From Flavobacteriaceae bacterium (lineage in GTDB: Bacteria; Bacteroidota; Bacteroidia; Flavobacteriales; Flavobacteriaceae): DNA of 64,000 bases. Under the pieces are notes generated by a model. The model made no database searches and was not told the DNA's origin. It saw nothing but the letters and a program-made list of their open reading frames with translations. The position numbers and the translations under genes were made by a program. Shown one piece after another: positions 54,966 to 64,000 of the stretch (position 1 is its first letter; every line of letters begins with the position of its first letter). The stretch covers positions 234,779 through 298,778 of the forward strand of contig JANQSO010000001.1 of assembly GCA_028284005.1 (NCBI GenBank), in the 5' to 3' direction.

Positions 54966-55992
54966 CGAAGCGGCCAATGATACGGGTAATGACGATCTAT
55001 ACGAGCATTACAGATTTGTAGCAGACAAAGGGCAGCAACCATTGCGGGTAGACAAATACCTGATGAATAAGGTAGAAAACGCCACCCGGAACAAGATCCA
55101 AAAAGCGGCAAAGGACGGAAATATCTTCGTGAATGACACCGCGGTAAGATCCAGTTATAAAGTAAAAGGGAACGATGTGGTGACGGTATTGTTCGAACAC
55201 CCTCCATACGAATACCTGTTGGTTCCCGAAGACATCCCCATAGACATTGTACACGAGGATGACCATGTCCTGGTAGTCAACAAACCTGCCGGAATGGTGG
55301 TACACCCCGGCCATGGCAACTATAGTGGAACACTTATCAACGCGCTTAGCTTTCATTTTGAGAACCTGCCCAATAACAGCAGCAACCGCCCCGGACTGGT
55401 ACACCGGATAGATAAAGATACCAGCGGACTTCTTGTCATTGCCAAAACAGAAGAAGCCATGACCCATCTTTCCAGGCAGTTCTTCAATAAAACCACTGAA
55501 AGGGAATATGTCGCTTTGGTATGGGGCAATATGGAAGACGATTCCGGTACCATTGAAGGAAATATAGGGCGCCATCCCAAAAACAGATTGCAAAACACAG
55601 TATTTGAAGGAGACGAAGCCGAAAGAGGAAAACCGGCAGTTACCCACTACAAGGTACTGGAACGCTTAGGGTATGTGACTTTGGTTTCCTGCCAGTTGGA
55701 GACCGGGCGTACACACCAGATACGGGTCCATTTAAAGCATATTGGACATACATTGTTCAATGACGAACGCTATGGAGGAGAACGCATCTTAAAAGGAACC
55801 AGTTTCAGTAAATACAAGCAGTTTGTGGAAAATTGTTTTAAAGTTCTTCCGCGCCAGGCCCTGCATGCCCGTACTTTGGGCTTTACACATCCGGTAACCG
55901 GAAAAACACTTCGTTTTGAAACACCTCTCCCCGATGATATGGAGGCGTGCCTTGAGAAGTGGCGACATTATTCTAAACATGTAATGGAGTAA
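54952..55992 (+). CDS. RluD-type 23S rRNA pseudouridine synthase
   Basis: A 346-residue RluA/RluD-family enzyme that isomerises uridines in 23S rRNA (usually 1911, 1915, 1917 for RluD). The N-terminal S4 domain is RVDKYLMNKVENATRNKIQKA, and the catalytic motif HRIDKDTSGLLVIAKT holds the active Asp. RTHQIRVHLKHIGH and ARTLGFTHPVTG complete the fold. The ATG overlaps the PASTA stop region (54963-54965), supporting coupled translation. A longer in-frame start further upstream lies within the PASTA gene and is rejected. Confidence 0.92.
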   Translation: MEEINEAANDTGNDDLYEHYRFVADKGQQPLRVDKYLMNKVENATRNKIQKAAKDGNIFVNDTAVRSSYKVKGNDVVTVLFEHPPYEYLLVPEDIPIDIVHEDDHVLVVNKPAGMVVHPGHGNYSGTLINALSFHFENLPNNSSNRPGLVHRIDKDTSGLLVIAKTEEAMTHLSRQFFNKTTEREYVALVWGNMEDDSGTIEGNIGRHPKNRLQNTVFEGDEAERGKPAVTHYKVLERLGYVTLVSCQLETGRTHQIRVHLKHIGHTLFNDERYGGERILKGTSFSKYKQFVENCFKVLPRQALHARTLGFTHPVTGKTLRFETPLPDDMEACLEKWRHYSKHVME

Positions 55993-56082
55993 TTGGCAGA
56001 TTTTATCGAACTATAATTTCTTCCGATTCTTTTCTGTAAAAGTTCCGTCAATTCTTATTAATTTTGAAGAAAAGCACTTCAA

Positions 56083-56841
56083 ATGAAAATTGTATTATCT
56101 CCGGCAAAGTCTTTGAATTTTGAAACAGCATTGCCAACTCCAAAATATACCGAAGCATGTTTTTTGGCAGAAGCCGAAAGACTTAATAGATTGCTGAAGA
56201 AGAAATCAGCCAGAAGCCTGTCAAAGCTAATGGGAATTTCTGCCAATCTGGGACAACTTAATTATGAACGTAACCAGGATTGGAGCCTGCCATTTACACC
56301 TTCAAACGCACGGCCATCCGTATATGCTTTTAGTGGAGATGTGTATAGAGGATTGGATGTCTATACCCTTCCGGAAGATAAGATAGAGGTGCTGCAGAAC
56401 ACCCTCAGGATCATATCCGGGCTCTACGGGATCTTAAAACCTTTGGACCTTATACAACCGTACCGTTTGGAAATGGGGACTAAGTTCCCGGTAGGAAAAA
56501 ATAAGAACCTCTATGAGTTCTGGAAGAAGAAAATTGTCAAGGAGCTTAATGATGAACTGGAAGACGATGAACTTTTTATCAATCTGGCCAGTAACGAGTA
56601 TTTCAAGGCCATTGATGCCAAAGCATTGAAAGTGCCGGTGATCACGGCTGTTTTCAAAGATCTTAAGAACGGTGAGTATAAATCTATCATGACCTTTGCA
56701 AAGTTGGCACGTGGATATATGACACGTTATCTTATCGATACCAATGCAAAAACACTGGACGATGTAAAAGGTTTTAATTATGAAGGTTATGGCTACAGTG
56801 AACCTATGTCTACCGAAACCGAGCTGGTGTTTATACGTTAA
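56083..56841 (+). CDS. yaaA: Peroxide stress protein YaaA (DUF328)
   Basis: A 252-residue DNA-binding protein of the YaaA family, which limits iron-driven oxidative damage. Landmarks: MKIVLSPAKSLNFE at the start, SGDVYRGLDV, ISGLYGILKPLDLIQPYRLEMGTKF in parts, and LARGYMTRYLI. Length is normal. A uracil-DNA-glycosylase-like gene follows at once, and an oxidative DNA-damage context would suit both, but this is inference. Confidence 0.93.
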   Translation: MKIVLSPAKSLNFETALPTPKYTEACFLAEAERLNRLLKKKSARSLSKLMGISANLGQLNYERNQDWSLPFTPSNARPSVYAFSGDVYRGLDVYTLPEDKIEVLQNTLRIISGLYGILKPLDLIQPYRLEMGTKFPVGKNKNLYEFWKKKIVKELNDELEDDELFINLASNEYFKAIDAKALKVPVITAVFKDLKNGEYKSIMTFAKLARGYMTRYLIDTNAKTLDDVKGFNYEGYGYSEPMSTETELVFIR

Positions 56842-56957
56842 TTATTTTTTTACACACCCACCCATATAAACCTTTTATACCGGAAACGGCCACTAAGCTT
56901 ATTGTAGGGACGTTACCACCGCCACGATTTACTACAGGCGAGTTTAGAGAAGGCGAT

Positions 56958-57503
56958 GTGAATTTTTGCTACGGAAGCCGTGACGGACAGTTATGGCCCA
57001 TTCTGAATGCTATTTTCGACCTCAATTTAAAATTTGAAACCACTGCGGAAGCGATAGCGCAACGCAAACTTTTTTTGGTGCACAGAGGTATTGGTATTTG
57101 TGATATAGTTGCTTCGGCGAAGCGTGAAAAGATCGATGCTTCAGACCTGGGAATGCAGGATATTGAGCTTCGGGAGATGGTAAAGATACTTCAGCAGCAT
57201 ACAAAAATAGAGACCCTTTTATTTACGGGTGGAAATAGTAAGAATGGCCCCGAATATTTTTTCCGAAGACATATCAGGAAATACGATATAGCATTAAAGG
57301 TGCTTTCAAATGAAGTTCCCCGAATTCATGAATTCGAACTTCCCGGAACACTCAGAAAAATTAGAACGGTCTCTCTTACGGCCCCTTCGGGAGCTGCCAA
57401 CAGGGCAGTAGGAAGTCTTGACGCTTACAAAAGAATGAAGGCGAAATTTCCCGAAAGAACAACCATCGATTTCAGAATAGACCAATACAAACCCTTTTTT
57501 TAA
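56958..57503 (+). CDS. Uracil-DNA glycosylase family protein with N-terminal region outside the first GTG start
   Basis: From the first usable start (GTG at 56958) the protein is 181 residues, with YGSRDGQLWPILNAIF, RGIGICDIVASAKREKIDASDLG in parts, LLFTGGNSKNGPEYFFRR and LTAPSGAANRAVGS, typical of flavobacterial UDG/deoxyinosine-glycosylase-like proteins. In-frame sequence from 56841 reads IIFLHTHPYKPFIPETATK then LIVGTLPPPRFTTGEFREGDV, which is the conserved N-terminus of the family (the TLPPPRF motif is part of the active site). No ATG, GTG or TTG lies there; only ATT codons at 56841 and 56844. The true start may be ATT, or the ATG has been lost. Stop codon is adjacent to the convergent gene's stop. 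Confidence 0.6.
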   Translation: MNFCYGSRDGQLWPILNAIFDLNLKFETTAEAIAQRKLFLVHRGIGICDIVASAKREKIDASDLGMQDIELREMVKILQQHTKIETLLFTGGNSKNGPEYFFRRHIRKYDIALKVLSNEVPRIHEFELPGTLRKIRTVSLTAPSGAANRAVGSLDAYKRMKAKFPERTTIDFRIDQYKPFF

Positions 57504-60500
57504 TCAGGGTTCGAAGTAGAAGATCTGTAGCGGGGCATTGTTGCTCACTACCATAAAGTGAGGTTTTCCCTGGATCGATATTTGGGCAATATCTTTGGAG
57601 TCACTGTCAATAAAAGGTTTGTATTCACGGGTATACGTAAAGTTTCCTTTTCCATCTCCCAATAACACATAACCGTAGTTGCTATCGTAACGGATGGTCT
57701 CTACTTCGGCATCGTAAATGGCGCCAATTCCCATGATGTCCATATTTCCGTCCTTGTTAAGGTCGGTATTCGCAAAGGAAAGTGTAGGGCCAACCTGGGC
57801 TTCGCCGGGAAGCTTTTTTATGTTGAAATTTCCGTCACCTAGATTTTCAAGATAAACACTCTCAAACATATGAGCTATCAATTGATGCGCATCTTTTAAT
57901 TTATCTTCTCCATAGATGTCTTTCATTTCCAGGCTCGCAAATTCTTTATAGGTCTGGATCTTGTCCAAAAGGAAAGGGTTCTGCTCACTACTGCATTCTT
58001 TTCCACGCACCGGAACCAGTTTTCCGTTATTAATTTTACTTAGGGCTACATCGAAACTTCCATTGTTGTCAAAATCTTTTCCGTAGATGTAAATAGGTTT
58101 GTCCTTTTTTGGCTGGAATTTATTGTTCTTACCTATATTGCCTAACACATAATCGTCGTCACCATCACCATCAAAATCTGCCGCGGAAATACTGAACCAC
58201 CATCCTTCACTCTTTTCAAGTCCTGAGATCGCGTCGGTTTTTTCAAAAGTCCCGTTCGAATTTTCAAAAATAGTAGGTTGCATCCATTCACCTACGACCA
58301 TGAGGTCCGGGTCGTTGTCATTATCATAATCGGTAAAGATCGCTTCAGAGACCATTCCGATCTCGGCCAATACCGGGCTCGATGTGGTAACATCTGTAAA
58401 TTTTCCATTTTCATTTTTCAGCAAATAGGAACGGGGAGAAAGCGGATACTTACCCGGAATTACATTTCCACCCACAAACAGGTCTGTATCACCGTCACCA
58501 TCGTAATCTGCAGCCAAAATACTTTTACCGGAAGTAAGCATTTTGGGTAAGGAGTTACTAGTGCTAAAATTTCCACTTCCGTCATTCACATACAATCTGT
58601 CTTGCAAAAGTGGATGATCTTCACTTAGTTCATAACCCGCACTTACTACATACAGGTCCTGGTCACCATCACCATCTGCATCAAAGAACAATGCGTTGGC
58701 ATCTTCGTATTTTGCTTCGGTATTCCATAAGGATTCACTGCTTTTTGAAAAGTCACCATTAGTATTTTGAATGTATAAGGCAGCAGGAGCACCGCCAGCG
58801 TTCCCCACAAAGAAGTCTTCCAATCCGTCATTGTTCACATCTGCTTTGGCAATACCGGTTCCTTTGGAGGACTGCTTTTGCGGCAGTAATAACTGTAATG
58901 AAAAGTCATTAAATGTATTTTCTTTATGTTGGTAATCAATACCTAATTGAGTAGGGTCCACACCCTTTTTATTCGACCTGTAGTCGCGTAAAGCTACCTC
59001 TGCACCTTCTTTCCCGGATGCGTAGTCCACTTCGACCAATTCATTGATCTCTGGGTTCTCTATTTTAGAGACCTTGTCATCCGGCCAGACCACAAGTATT
59101 TCATCAATGGAACTTTGGTTTCCAAGTCCAAAATGCAGAATGTTAGTTACGGATGATTCGTACCCCCGGGTTAATTGCAGTTCCTGGAACTGGGTACTTT
59201 CCTTGGTTTTTACATAGACATCCGCTCCAATTCCTATTCTATTATTTTGCGGCCCGTTCAATTTTAATTGTATAAAATTGGTATTGGCGTTGTTGCGGTA
59301 CAGGCCAATATCGTCGTTGATATTATTGACAATAAGATCGAGGTCCCCATCATTGTCAAAATCGGCATAAGCGGCACCGTTTGAGAAGTTAGGGTCCTTT
59401 AATCCCCATGCTTCTGTCATTTTGGAAAAGGTAAGGCCTCCATCATTCTTGTAGATATAATTATCCAGCTTTTCGGAAGGAAGCAATGCCAGAATGCTTT
59501 CCAGCGTATGTGATCCGCCTTCCTGTTGCTTTTTACGCATCTCGGTCCTGAAATCCTGATTACCATAATCTTTTACAATTCCATTCGAAATAAAGATGTC
59601 TTTGAAGCCGTCATTGTCAAAATCGGCAATAAGAGGGGCCCAGCTCCAATCTGTCTTTACAATACCGCTCAATTGAGCAGTTTCTTTAAAATTTCCATTC
59701 CCCATATTGTAATGCAACATATTGGCCATATACGCATGGTGATATCCCACAGCTACCATGGACATGAAGTTTGATGTGCTCATGGAAGCCATGTTCTCTT
59801 TACTTCGGGCATAATTTTCGGCCAGCATATCTAAGGTGATAAGATCGGGGTAGAGATCATTGTTGAGGTCTGCATAGTCACTTCCCATACTGTTAAAGGA
59901 AATATGCTGGATACGTGAATTGATCTGGTTTTGAAAGGTTCCGTCTTGCTGGTTGATATACATTTGATCCGGTTCCAGGTAATCATTGCAAACATAGATG
60001 TCATCCCATCCGTCATTATTGAAATCACCTATCGCAGCAGCCAGCCCCCATGTTTTATTGTAGAGCCCGGCTTCCCCTGTGACCTTTGTAAATGTGGTTC
60101 CATCGTTCCTGTAGAGCTGGTCACTGGTTGTTTCTTCGATCTGACTTTGAATTTTACTGTTGATCTTAGCATTGTTTTTGAAATCATACCGATAGTTTAC
60201 CACATAGAGGTCCAGGTCACCGTCTTTATCATAATCGATAGGATAGACCTGGGTAGTGTAGCCCGGGTCATCCAGTCCCCATTGAGCGGCTTCTTCGGTG
60301 AAAGTCCCGTCTTTCTGGTTTACATAGAGTTTGTTCCTTCTGGCATCGTCATTATCTAAGGAGCCTGCTTTACACACATAGATATCCATCCACCCGTCGT
60401 TATTGATGTCCAACATCGTAGTACCCGTAGAAAAGCCCTGATCATCCACGGTCTTTGAAGTTGCGGTAATATCGTTAAAAGTAAAATCCCCGTTATTTTT

Positions 60501-60797
60501 ATAAAGTTTGTTAGGGCCAAAATTTGAGACCAGGTAGATGTCCTGAAATCCATCATTATCGATATCTCCCACGGCAACTCCGGCACCGGAATACAAATAC
60601 GGATAATTTAAAAAATTAAACTCATAGGTATCCTGAACCAGGTTTTGAAAATTGACCTTGGAAGTCTCCGACGGGACCTTTGTGAAGAGCGTGGAAGCTC
60701 CGTCTGTAAATCCTCCTGTTTTGGTTTTTTCCGAAGTATTTTCCGAACAGGAAATTATACCTGCAAGTATGATAAAGTAAAGGAATCTCTGTGCCAT
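57504..60797 (-). CDS. FG-GAP/ASPIC (UnbV) repeat lipoprotein
   Basis: A 1097-residue surface protein. The lipobox (AGIISC, Cys16) follows a signal peptide. Many FG-GAP/VCBS repeats with the frame DxDxDGxxDxxV are visible (GDIDNDGFQDIYLV, DYDKDGDLDLYVV, DADGDGDQDLYVV), forming a seven-bladed-type propeller; Asp loops probably bind calcium. Near residues 560-640 lies an ASPIC/UnbV domain (NRIGIGADVYVKT, VWPDDKVSKIEN). Such proteins are common in Bacteroidota and often accompany carbohydrate or adhesion systems; no SusC/D pair is nearby. The ATG at MAQRFLYFII is used; an upstream extension of 48 residues without a signal is rejected. Confidence 0.88.
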   Translation of the reverse strand: MAQRFLYFIILAGIISCSENTSEKTKTGGFTDGASTLFTKVPSETSKVNFQNLVQDTYEFNFLNYPYLYSGAGVAVGDIDNDGFQDIYLVSNFGPNKLYKNNGDFTFNDITATSKTVDDQGFSTGTTMLDINNDGWMDIYVCKAGSLDNDDARRNKLYVNQKDGTFTEEAAQWGLDDPGYTTQVYPIDYDKDGDLDLYVVNYRYDFKNNAKINSKIQSQIEETTSDQLYRNDGTTFTKVTGEAGLYNKTWGLAAAIGDFNNDGWDDIYVCNDYLEPDQMYINQQDGTFQNQINSRIQHISFNSMGSDYADLNNDLYPDLITLDMLAENYARSKENMASMSTSNFMSMVAVGYHHAYMANMLHYNMGNGNFKETAQLSGIVKTDWSWAPLIADFDNDGFKDIFISNGIVKDYGNQDFRTEMRKKQQEGGSHTLESILALLPSEKLDNYIYKNDGGLTFSKMTEAWGLKDPNFSNGAAYADFDNDGDLDLIVNNINDDIGLYRNNANTNFIQLKLNGPQNNRIGIGADVYVKTKESTQFQELQLTRGYESSVTNILHFGLGNQSSIDEILVVWPDDKVSKIENPEINELVEVDYASGKEGAEVALRDYRSNKKGVDPTQLGIDYQHKENTFNDFSLQLLLPQKQSSKGTGIAKADVNNDGLEDFFVGNAGGAPAALYIQNTNGDFSKSSESLWNTEAKYEDANALFFDADGDGDQDLYVVSAGYELSEDHPLLQDRLYVNDGSGNFSTSNSLPKMLTSGKSILAADYDGDGDTDLFVGGNVIPGKYPLSPRSYLLKNENGKFTDVTTSSPVLAEIGMVSEAIFTDYDNDNDPDLMVVGEWMQPTIFENSNGTFEKTDAISGLEKSEGWWFSISAADFDGDGDDDYVLGNIGKNNKFQPKKDKPIYIYGKDFDNNGSFDVALSKINNGKLVPVRGKECSSEQNPFLLDKIQTYKEFASLEMKDIYGEDKLKDAHQLIAHMFESVYLENLGDGNFNIKKLPGEAQVGPTLSFANTDLNKDGNMDIMGIGAIYDAEVETIRYDSNYGYVLLGDGKGNFTYTREYKPFIDSDSKDIAQISIQGKPHFMVVSNNAPLQIFYFEP

Positions 60798-60967
60798 TCT
60801 TTTTTTATTTTGACTGAAAACAAATATATGAAAACCATAGAAATTTTGACCCTTAAAAACATGCTTATCGTCAAACAAAAAAATGCGCCCGTTTTTTTTC
60901 TTTAACAATTTATTGTAGTATCTTAACACATTATTAACCAAATAACTAATCTTAAATTTCAGGATTT

Positions 60968-63900
60968 ATGAAAAAAAACAGACTTTTATTTCTAACCATT
61001 ACGTTACTCCTTTTCGGGGTTATTAGTTATGGACAGACAGTTCCCGTAATTGTATGTCCCGGAGACGTAACGGTTAATACAGACCCCAGTGCCTGTGGCG
61101 CTGTTGTAACTTATGCAGATGCTATTGCTTTAGATGCTGAAGATGGAATTCTTGTTACTACGCAAACTTCCGGCCCACTTATGAGTGGAGACGAGTTTCC
61201 GGTAGGGGATACCGTGGTAACTTTTGAAGCTACTGATAGTGATAGTAATACTGTAACATGTTCTTTTACTATTACAGTAATAGATAATGAATCGCCAACC
61301 ATTACCTGTCCTGCAGATATTACTCAAACCAACGATGCGGGATTATGTGGTGCAAACGTAACAGTTCCCGCGCCAACACCAATGGACAACTGTCCAACTA
61401 CACTGGCACCTGTTGTTGTTGGTCCGTCCACAACATTTTTAGGGACATCGTCATTGTTAGATACTCCTACCACTGTTACCGGATTGAGTAACTCTATTGG
61501 CGGTGATGTAACTATTGATGCAGTATATGATGGTGACTGGAATGCTTCCTTCGAAGAATTTGAAATACTTGGTCCTGACGGGTCCTCTATATTCTATGAT
61601 AATACTTCGCATACTTTTGACTGCAGTGGATATAGTAATACTTTCACAGTAGCGGAAGCAACTTGGAATGGTTGGATAACGACTTTTGGAACAGACCTTA
61701 CGTTTACACTGGTCGGAGATCCGTCAGTAAATCCTACAACACTTTGTACAAATAACTTCTACCAATTGACGATAACTCTTGGTGCAGGTGGTTCATTGAC
61801 CAATGATTACAATGGTACTGCTGATGCATCAGACTTCTATCCGGTAGGAACTACTACGGTAACCTATACGTATACGGACCCATCCGGTAATTCGGTAGAT
61901 TGTTCGTTCGATGTAACTGTAACTGATGATGAAGCACCTGTAATTGCATGTGTAGGCCAGCCTGCCCCAACTACAGATTCTGCTTCAGACAGTCCTGCTC
62001 TGGCGATCCCTGATAATGATCCTGCTGGAATTTCAACAACCTTAACGGTAACAGAAGATGTTACGATCACCGATCTTAATGTGGACCTTGATATATCCCA
62101 TACATGGGTTGGGGACGTTACTGTAACCATAGAATCTCCTGCCGGAACCACGGCAGTTATCATGGACCGTCCGGGAGTTCCTGCTACAGGATTTGGATGT
62201 GCCGGAGATGATATCGTAGCTTCTCTGGATGATGAGGCTACAGATCCTGTTGAGGATGAGTGTGGCGGTGGTGTACCAACGATCAGCGGTTCCTTTATTC
62301 CTAACAATCCGCTTTCTGTCTTTGACGGCGAAAGCACTATGGGAGACTGGATACTAACGGTAGCCGACAACGCTACTGGTGACTTTGGAACGATCAATAC
62401 CTGGGGTATTACCTATGAGTATCTTGCTCCCGGAGTTGGCCTTGATGTTTTCCTGGATGCTAACGGTGTTGCAACAATTAATGCAAGTGATTTAATATTA
62501 GGTGCTACAGACAATTGTGGTAGTGTAGTTGCAAGTACAGTAGGTGTACCTCCTGTCTTTGAAACACTTTCATCCCCTCTTATAGGCGGTAATGGAAACT
62601 TTGGAAACATGTTCGATGTGAACGCTCTTAACGAGGTTACTGTAAACTCTTTCGATGTTCATGGAGACACAGGTGTTACCTTTGATGTTAATGTTTGGGT
62701 AAAAGTAGGAACTCATGTAGGTTCTGAAGATGTACCCGGAGACTGGACACTTTTAGATACGGCTGTTGGAGTTGTTTCTAATGGAGATGGAGCACTAACT
62801 CCATTGAACCTGGCCCTGGGTTATGTGATCCCGGCCGGCGAAACACACGCCTTCTTTGTATCGCCAATAGGTGGTGGATTTAACTACCATAATGGTAATG
62901 CGGTTGGAGATATAGTTGCTTCGGATGCGAACATAGAGTTACTGGAAGGAGCTGCTAAAGCAGATGACTTTACAGGAACCACTTTTGCTCCTCGTGTTTT
63001 TGAAGGAAATATTCAATATAGCGTTGGAGTAGGGCCAAGTCCTACCATAGATTTCGATTGTTCAAACTTAGGTGAGAACCTTATAGATATTATGGTGACC
63101 GATACAAGTGGAAACTCTTCTATCTGTACGGCTACTGCTAATGTAATTGATAACGTAGATCCGGTGATCACCTGTGTAGGGCCAAGTATTCCTACAGAAA
63201 CAGGTACGGCTTCAGATAGTCCAGGTATAGCGATCACGGATAATGATCCTACCGGAGTCTCTTCGACCTTAACGGTAACAGATGATGTTCCAATTACAGA
63301 TCTGAATGTAGATATCGATATCACCCATACCTGGGTAGGAGACCTTATTGTAACAATAGAATCTCCTGCTGGTACCACGGCAGTTATTATGGACCGTCCG
63401 GGAGTTCCTGCTACAGGATTTGGATGTGACGGAGATGATATCTTAGCTACTCTGGATGATGAGGCAGCAAGCCCGATCGAGGACGAATGTGGTGGAGGTA
63501 TACCAACCATCAGCGGTTCCTTTATTCCTAACAATCCGCTTTCTGTCTTTGACGGTGAAAGTACTTTAGGAGATTGGATAATAACTGTGTCCGATAATGC
63601 AACAGGAGATACAGGAACCTTAAATGCCTGGGGTATTACTTACGAGTATGACGGTGTTCCTACACTTGCGTATGAGGTCGAACTGGATGAGAATGGTGAA
63701 GCCGTTGTAGATCCATTCGACTTGATCCTTGATACTGATGAAGCTTGTGGTATCGCCACAGCTGCAGCAGATATAACCGAATTTGATTGTTCGGACATTG
63801 CTGCCGGTATCATTCAGGTTACTGTATTTGTAAGTGACACCAGTGGAAACCTCGATTCCTGTATTGCTGAAGTCGTCGTAGTAGACAGATTAGGACCGGA

Positions 63901-64000
63901 CCTTACTTGTCCTCCTGATCAAACTGTAGATCCTGGAGCAGGTAGCTTGTTCTATACTGTACCGGATTACTTCGCTACAGGTGAAGCTACTGCCGAAGAT
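60968..64000 (+). CDS. HYR-domain surface protein with P-domain repeats (3' end outside window)
   Basis: An open frame of 1011 codons that continues past the window. A signal peptide (residues 1-22, ending SYGQ) is followed by HYR domains (CPGDVTVNTDPSACGAVVTY; ITCPADITQTNDAGLCGANV) and, about 320-490 and 730-900, two P-domain (proprotein-convertase-like) modules with TITDLNVDLDISHTWVGDV and DRPGVPATGFGC. Between them lies a beta module with VWVKVG and FVSPIGGGFNYHNG. Probable T9SS adhesin, but the C-terminal sorting domain would lie outside. The two P-domain coding regions are nearly identical at DNA level (see repeat entry). Confidence 0.85.
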   Translation, partial: MKKNRLLFLTITLLLFGVISYGQTVPVIVCPGDVTVNTDPSACGAVVTYADAIALDAEDGILVTTQTSGPLMSGDEFPVGDTVVTFEATDSDSNTVTCSFTITVIDNESPTITCPADITQTNDAGLCGANVTVPAPTPMDNCPTTLAPVVVGPSTTFLGTSSLLDTPTTVTGLSNSIGGDVTIDAVYDGDWNASFEEFEILGPDGSSIFYDNTSHTFDCSGYSNTFTVAEATWNGWITTFGTDLTFTLVGDPSVNPTTLCTNNFYQLTITLGAGGSLTNDYNGTADASDFYPVGTTTVTYTYTDPSGNSVDCSFDVTVTDDEAPVIACVGQPAPTTDSASDSPALAIPDNDPAGISTTLTVTEDVTITDLNVDLDISHTWVGDVTVTIESPAGTTAVIMDRPGVPATGFGCAGDDIVASLDDEATDPVEDECGGGVPTISGSFIPNNPLSVFDGESTMGDWILTVADNATGDFGTINTWGITYEYLAPGVGLDVFLDANGVATINASDLILGATDNCGSVVASTVGVPPVFETLSSPLIGGNGNFGNMFDVNALNEVTVNSFDVHGDTGVTFDVNVWVKVGTHVGSEDVPGDWTLLDTAVGVVSNGDGALTPLNLALGYVIPAGETHAFFVSPIGGGFNYHNGNAVGDIVASDANIELLEGAAKADDFTGTTFAPRVFEGNIQYSVGVGPSPTIDFDCSNLGENLIDIMVTDTSGNSSICTATANVIDNVDPVITCVGPSIPTETGTASDSPGIAITDNDPTGVSSTLTVTDDVPITDLNVDIDITHTWVGDLIVTIESPAGTTAVIMDRPGVPATGFGCDGDDILATLDDEAASPIEDECGGGIPTISGSFIPNNPLSVFDGESTLGDWIITVSDNATGDTGTLNAWGITYEYDGVPTLAYEVELDENGEAVVDPFDLILDTDEACGIATAAADITEFDCSDIAAGIIQVTVFVSDTSGNLDSCIAEVVVVDRLGPDLTCPPDQTVDPGAGSLFYTVPDYFATGEATAED
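61934..63650 (+). repeat. Two near-identical P-domain coding repeats (61934-62425 and 63155-63650)
   Basis: About 490 bases repeated at 1.22-kb spacing, with long exact tracts such as ggagttcctgctacagga and tcctaacaatccgctttc. Each encodes a P-domain with DRPGVPATGFGC and SGSFIPNNPLSVFDGEST. Confidence 0.82.

Noticed and set aside
60798..60941. 48-codon N-terminal extension of the FG-GAP protein
   Set aside because: It would bury the signal peptide and lipobox inside the protein.

Overview
The window reads as chromosomal DNA of a member of the Flavobacteriaceae (Bacteroidota). The evidence is a giant surface protein ending in a gliding-motility-associated (type IX secretion, type B) sorting domain, a fused SecDF, promoter elements of the TTG-N19/20-TAnnTTTG type before secDF, tRNA-Glu and hipB, many short-leader lipoproteins with a Cys lipobox, low G+C, and the flavobacterial neighbourhood coaD / ddl / PASTA protein / rluD. 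The species cannot be told from the sequence alone.

Layout. 1-7 kb: minus-strand genes (AI-2E-type permease fragment, VOC protein, large methyltransferase, two lipoproteins, a HerA-like ATPase, two tandem paralogous secreted beta proteins). 7-18.6 kb: housekeeping (queE, gyrB, mdh, secDF, and the minus-strand run folE-cysS-yidD-lgt-DUF192). 18.7-28.8 kb: envelope block with a 2478-residue adhesin holding a perfect-length 897-bp super-repeat, an OmpP1/FadL porin and a Tyr/Gly- then Arg/Ser-rich lipoprotein. 28.9-35.2 kb: proS, tRNA-Glu plus rpsT, small accessory genes, a saccharopine-dehydrogenase-like gene and nhaA.

35.3-52.7 kb is the accessory region. It holds many short, mostly minus-strand genes of stress or unknown function, a three-gene split HipA kinase module (hipB-hipS-hipT order) with its own promoter and two matching operator-like palindromes, a convergent pair of proteins that share an N-terminal leader like that of Bacteroidota contractile-injection or polymorphic-toxin cargo but carry unrelated C-terminal domains (one an M91/NleD-like zinc protease), a LytTR fragment, and a run of single genes separated by hairpin-rich repeats. 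That run ends next to a tyrosine-recombinase remnant at the 3' end of coaD, which suggests gene-cassette-like traffic.

52.6-57.5 kb is core again (coaD, ddl, PASTA protein, rluD, yaaA, and a uracil-DNA-glycosylase-like gene whose conserved N-terminus has no normal start codon). 57.5-64 kb holds a large FG-GAP/ASPIC lipoprotein and the first 1011 codons of a HYR-domain surface protein with two near-identical P-domain repeats, cut by the window edge. No rRNA, CRISPR array, complete insertion sequence or intact integrase is visible.
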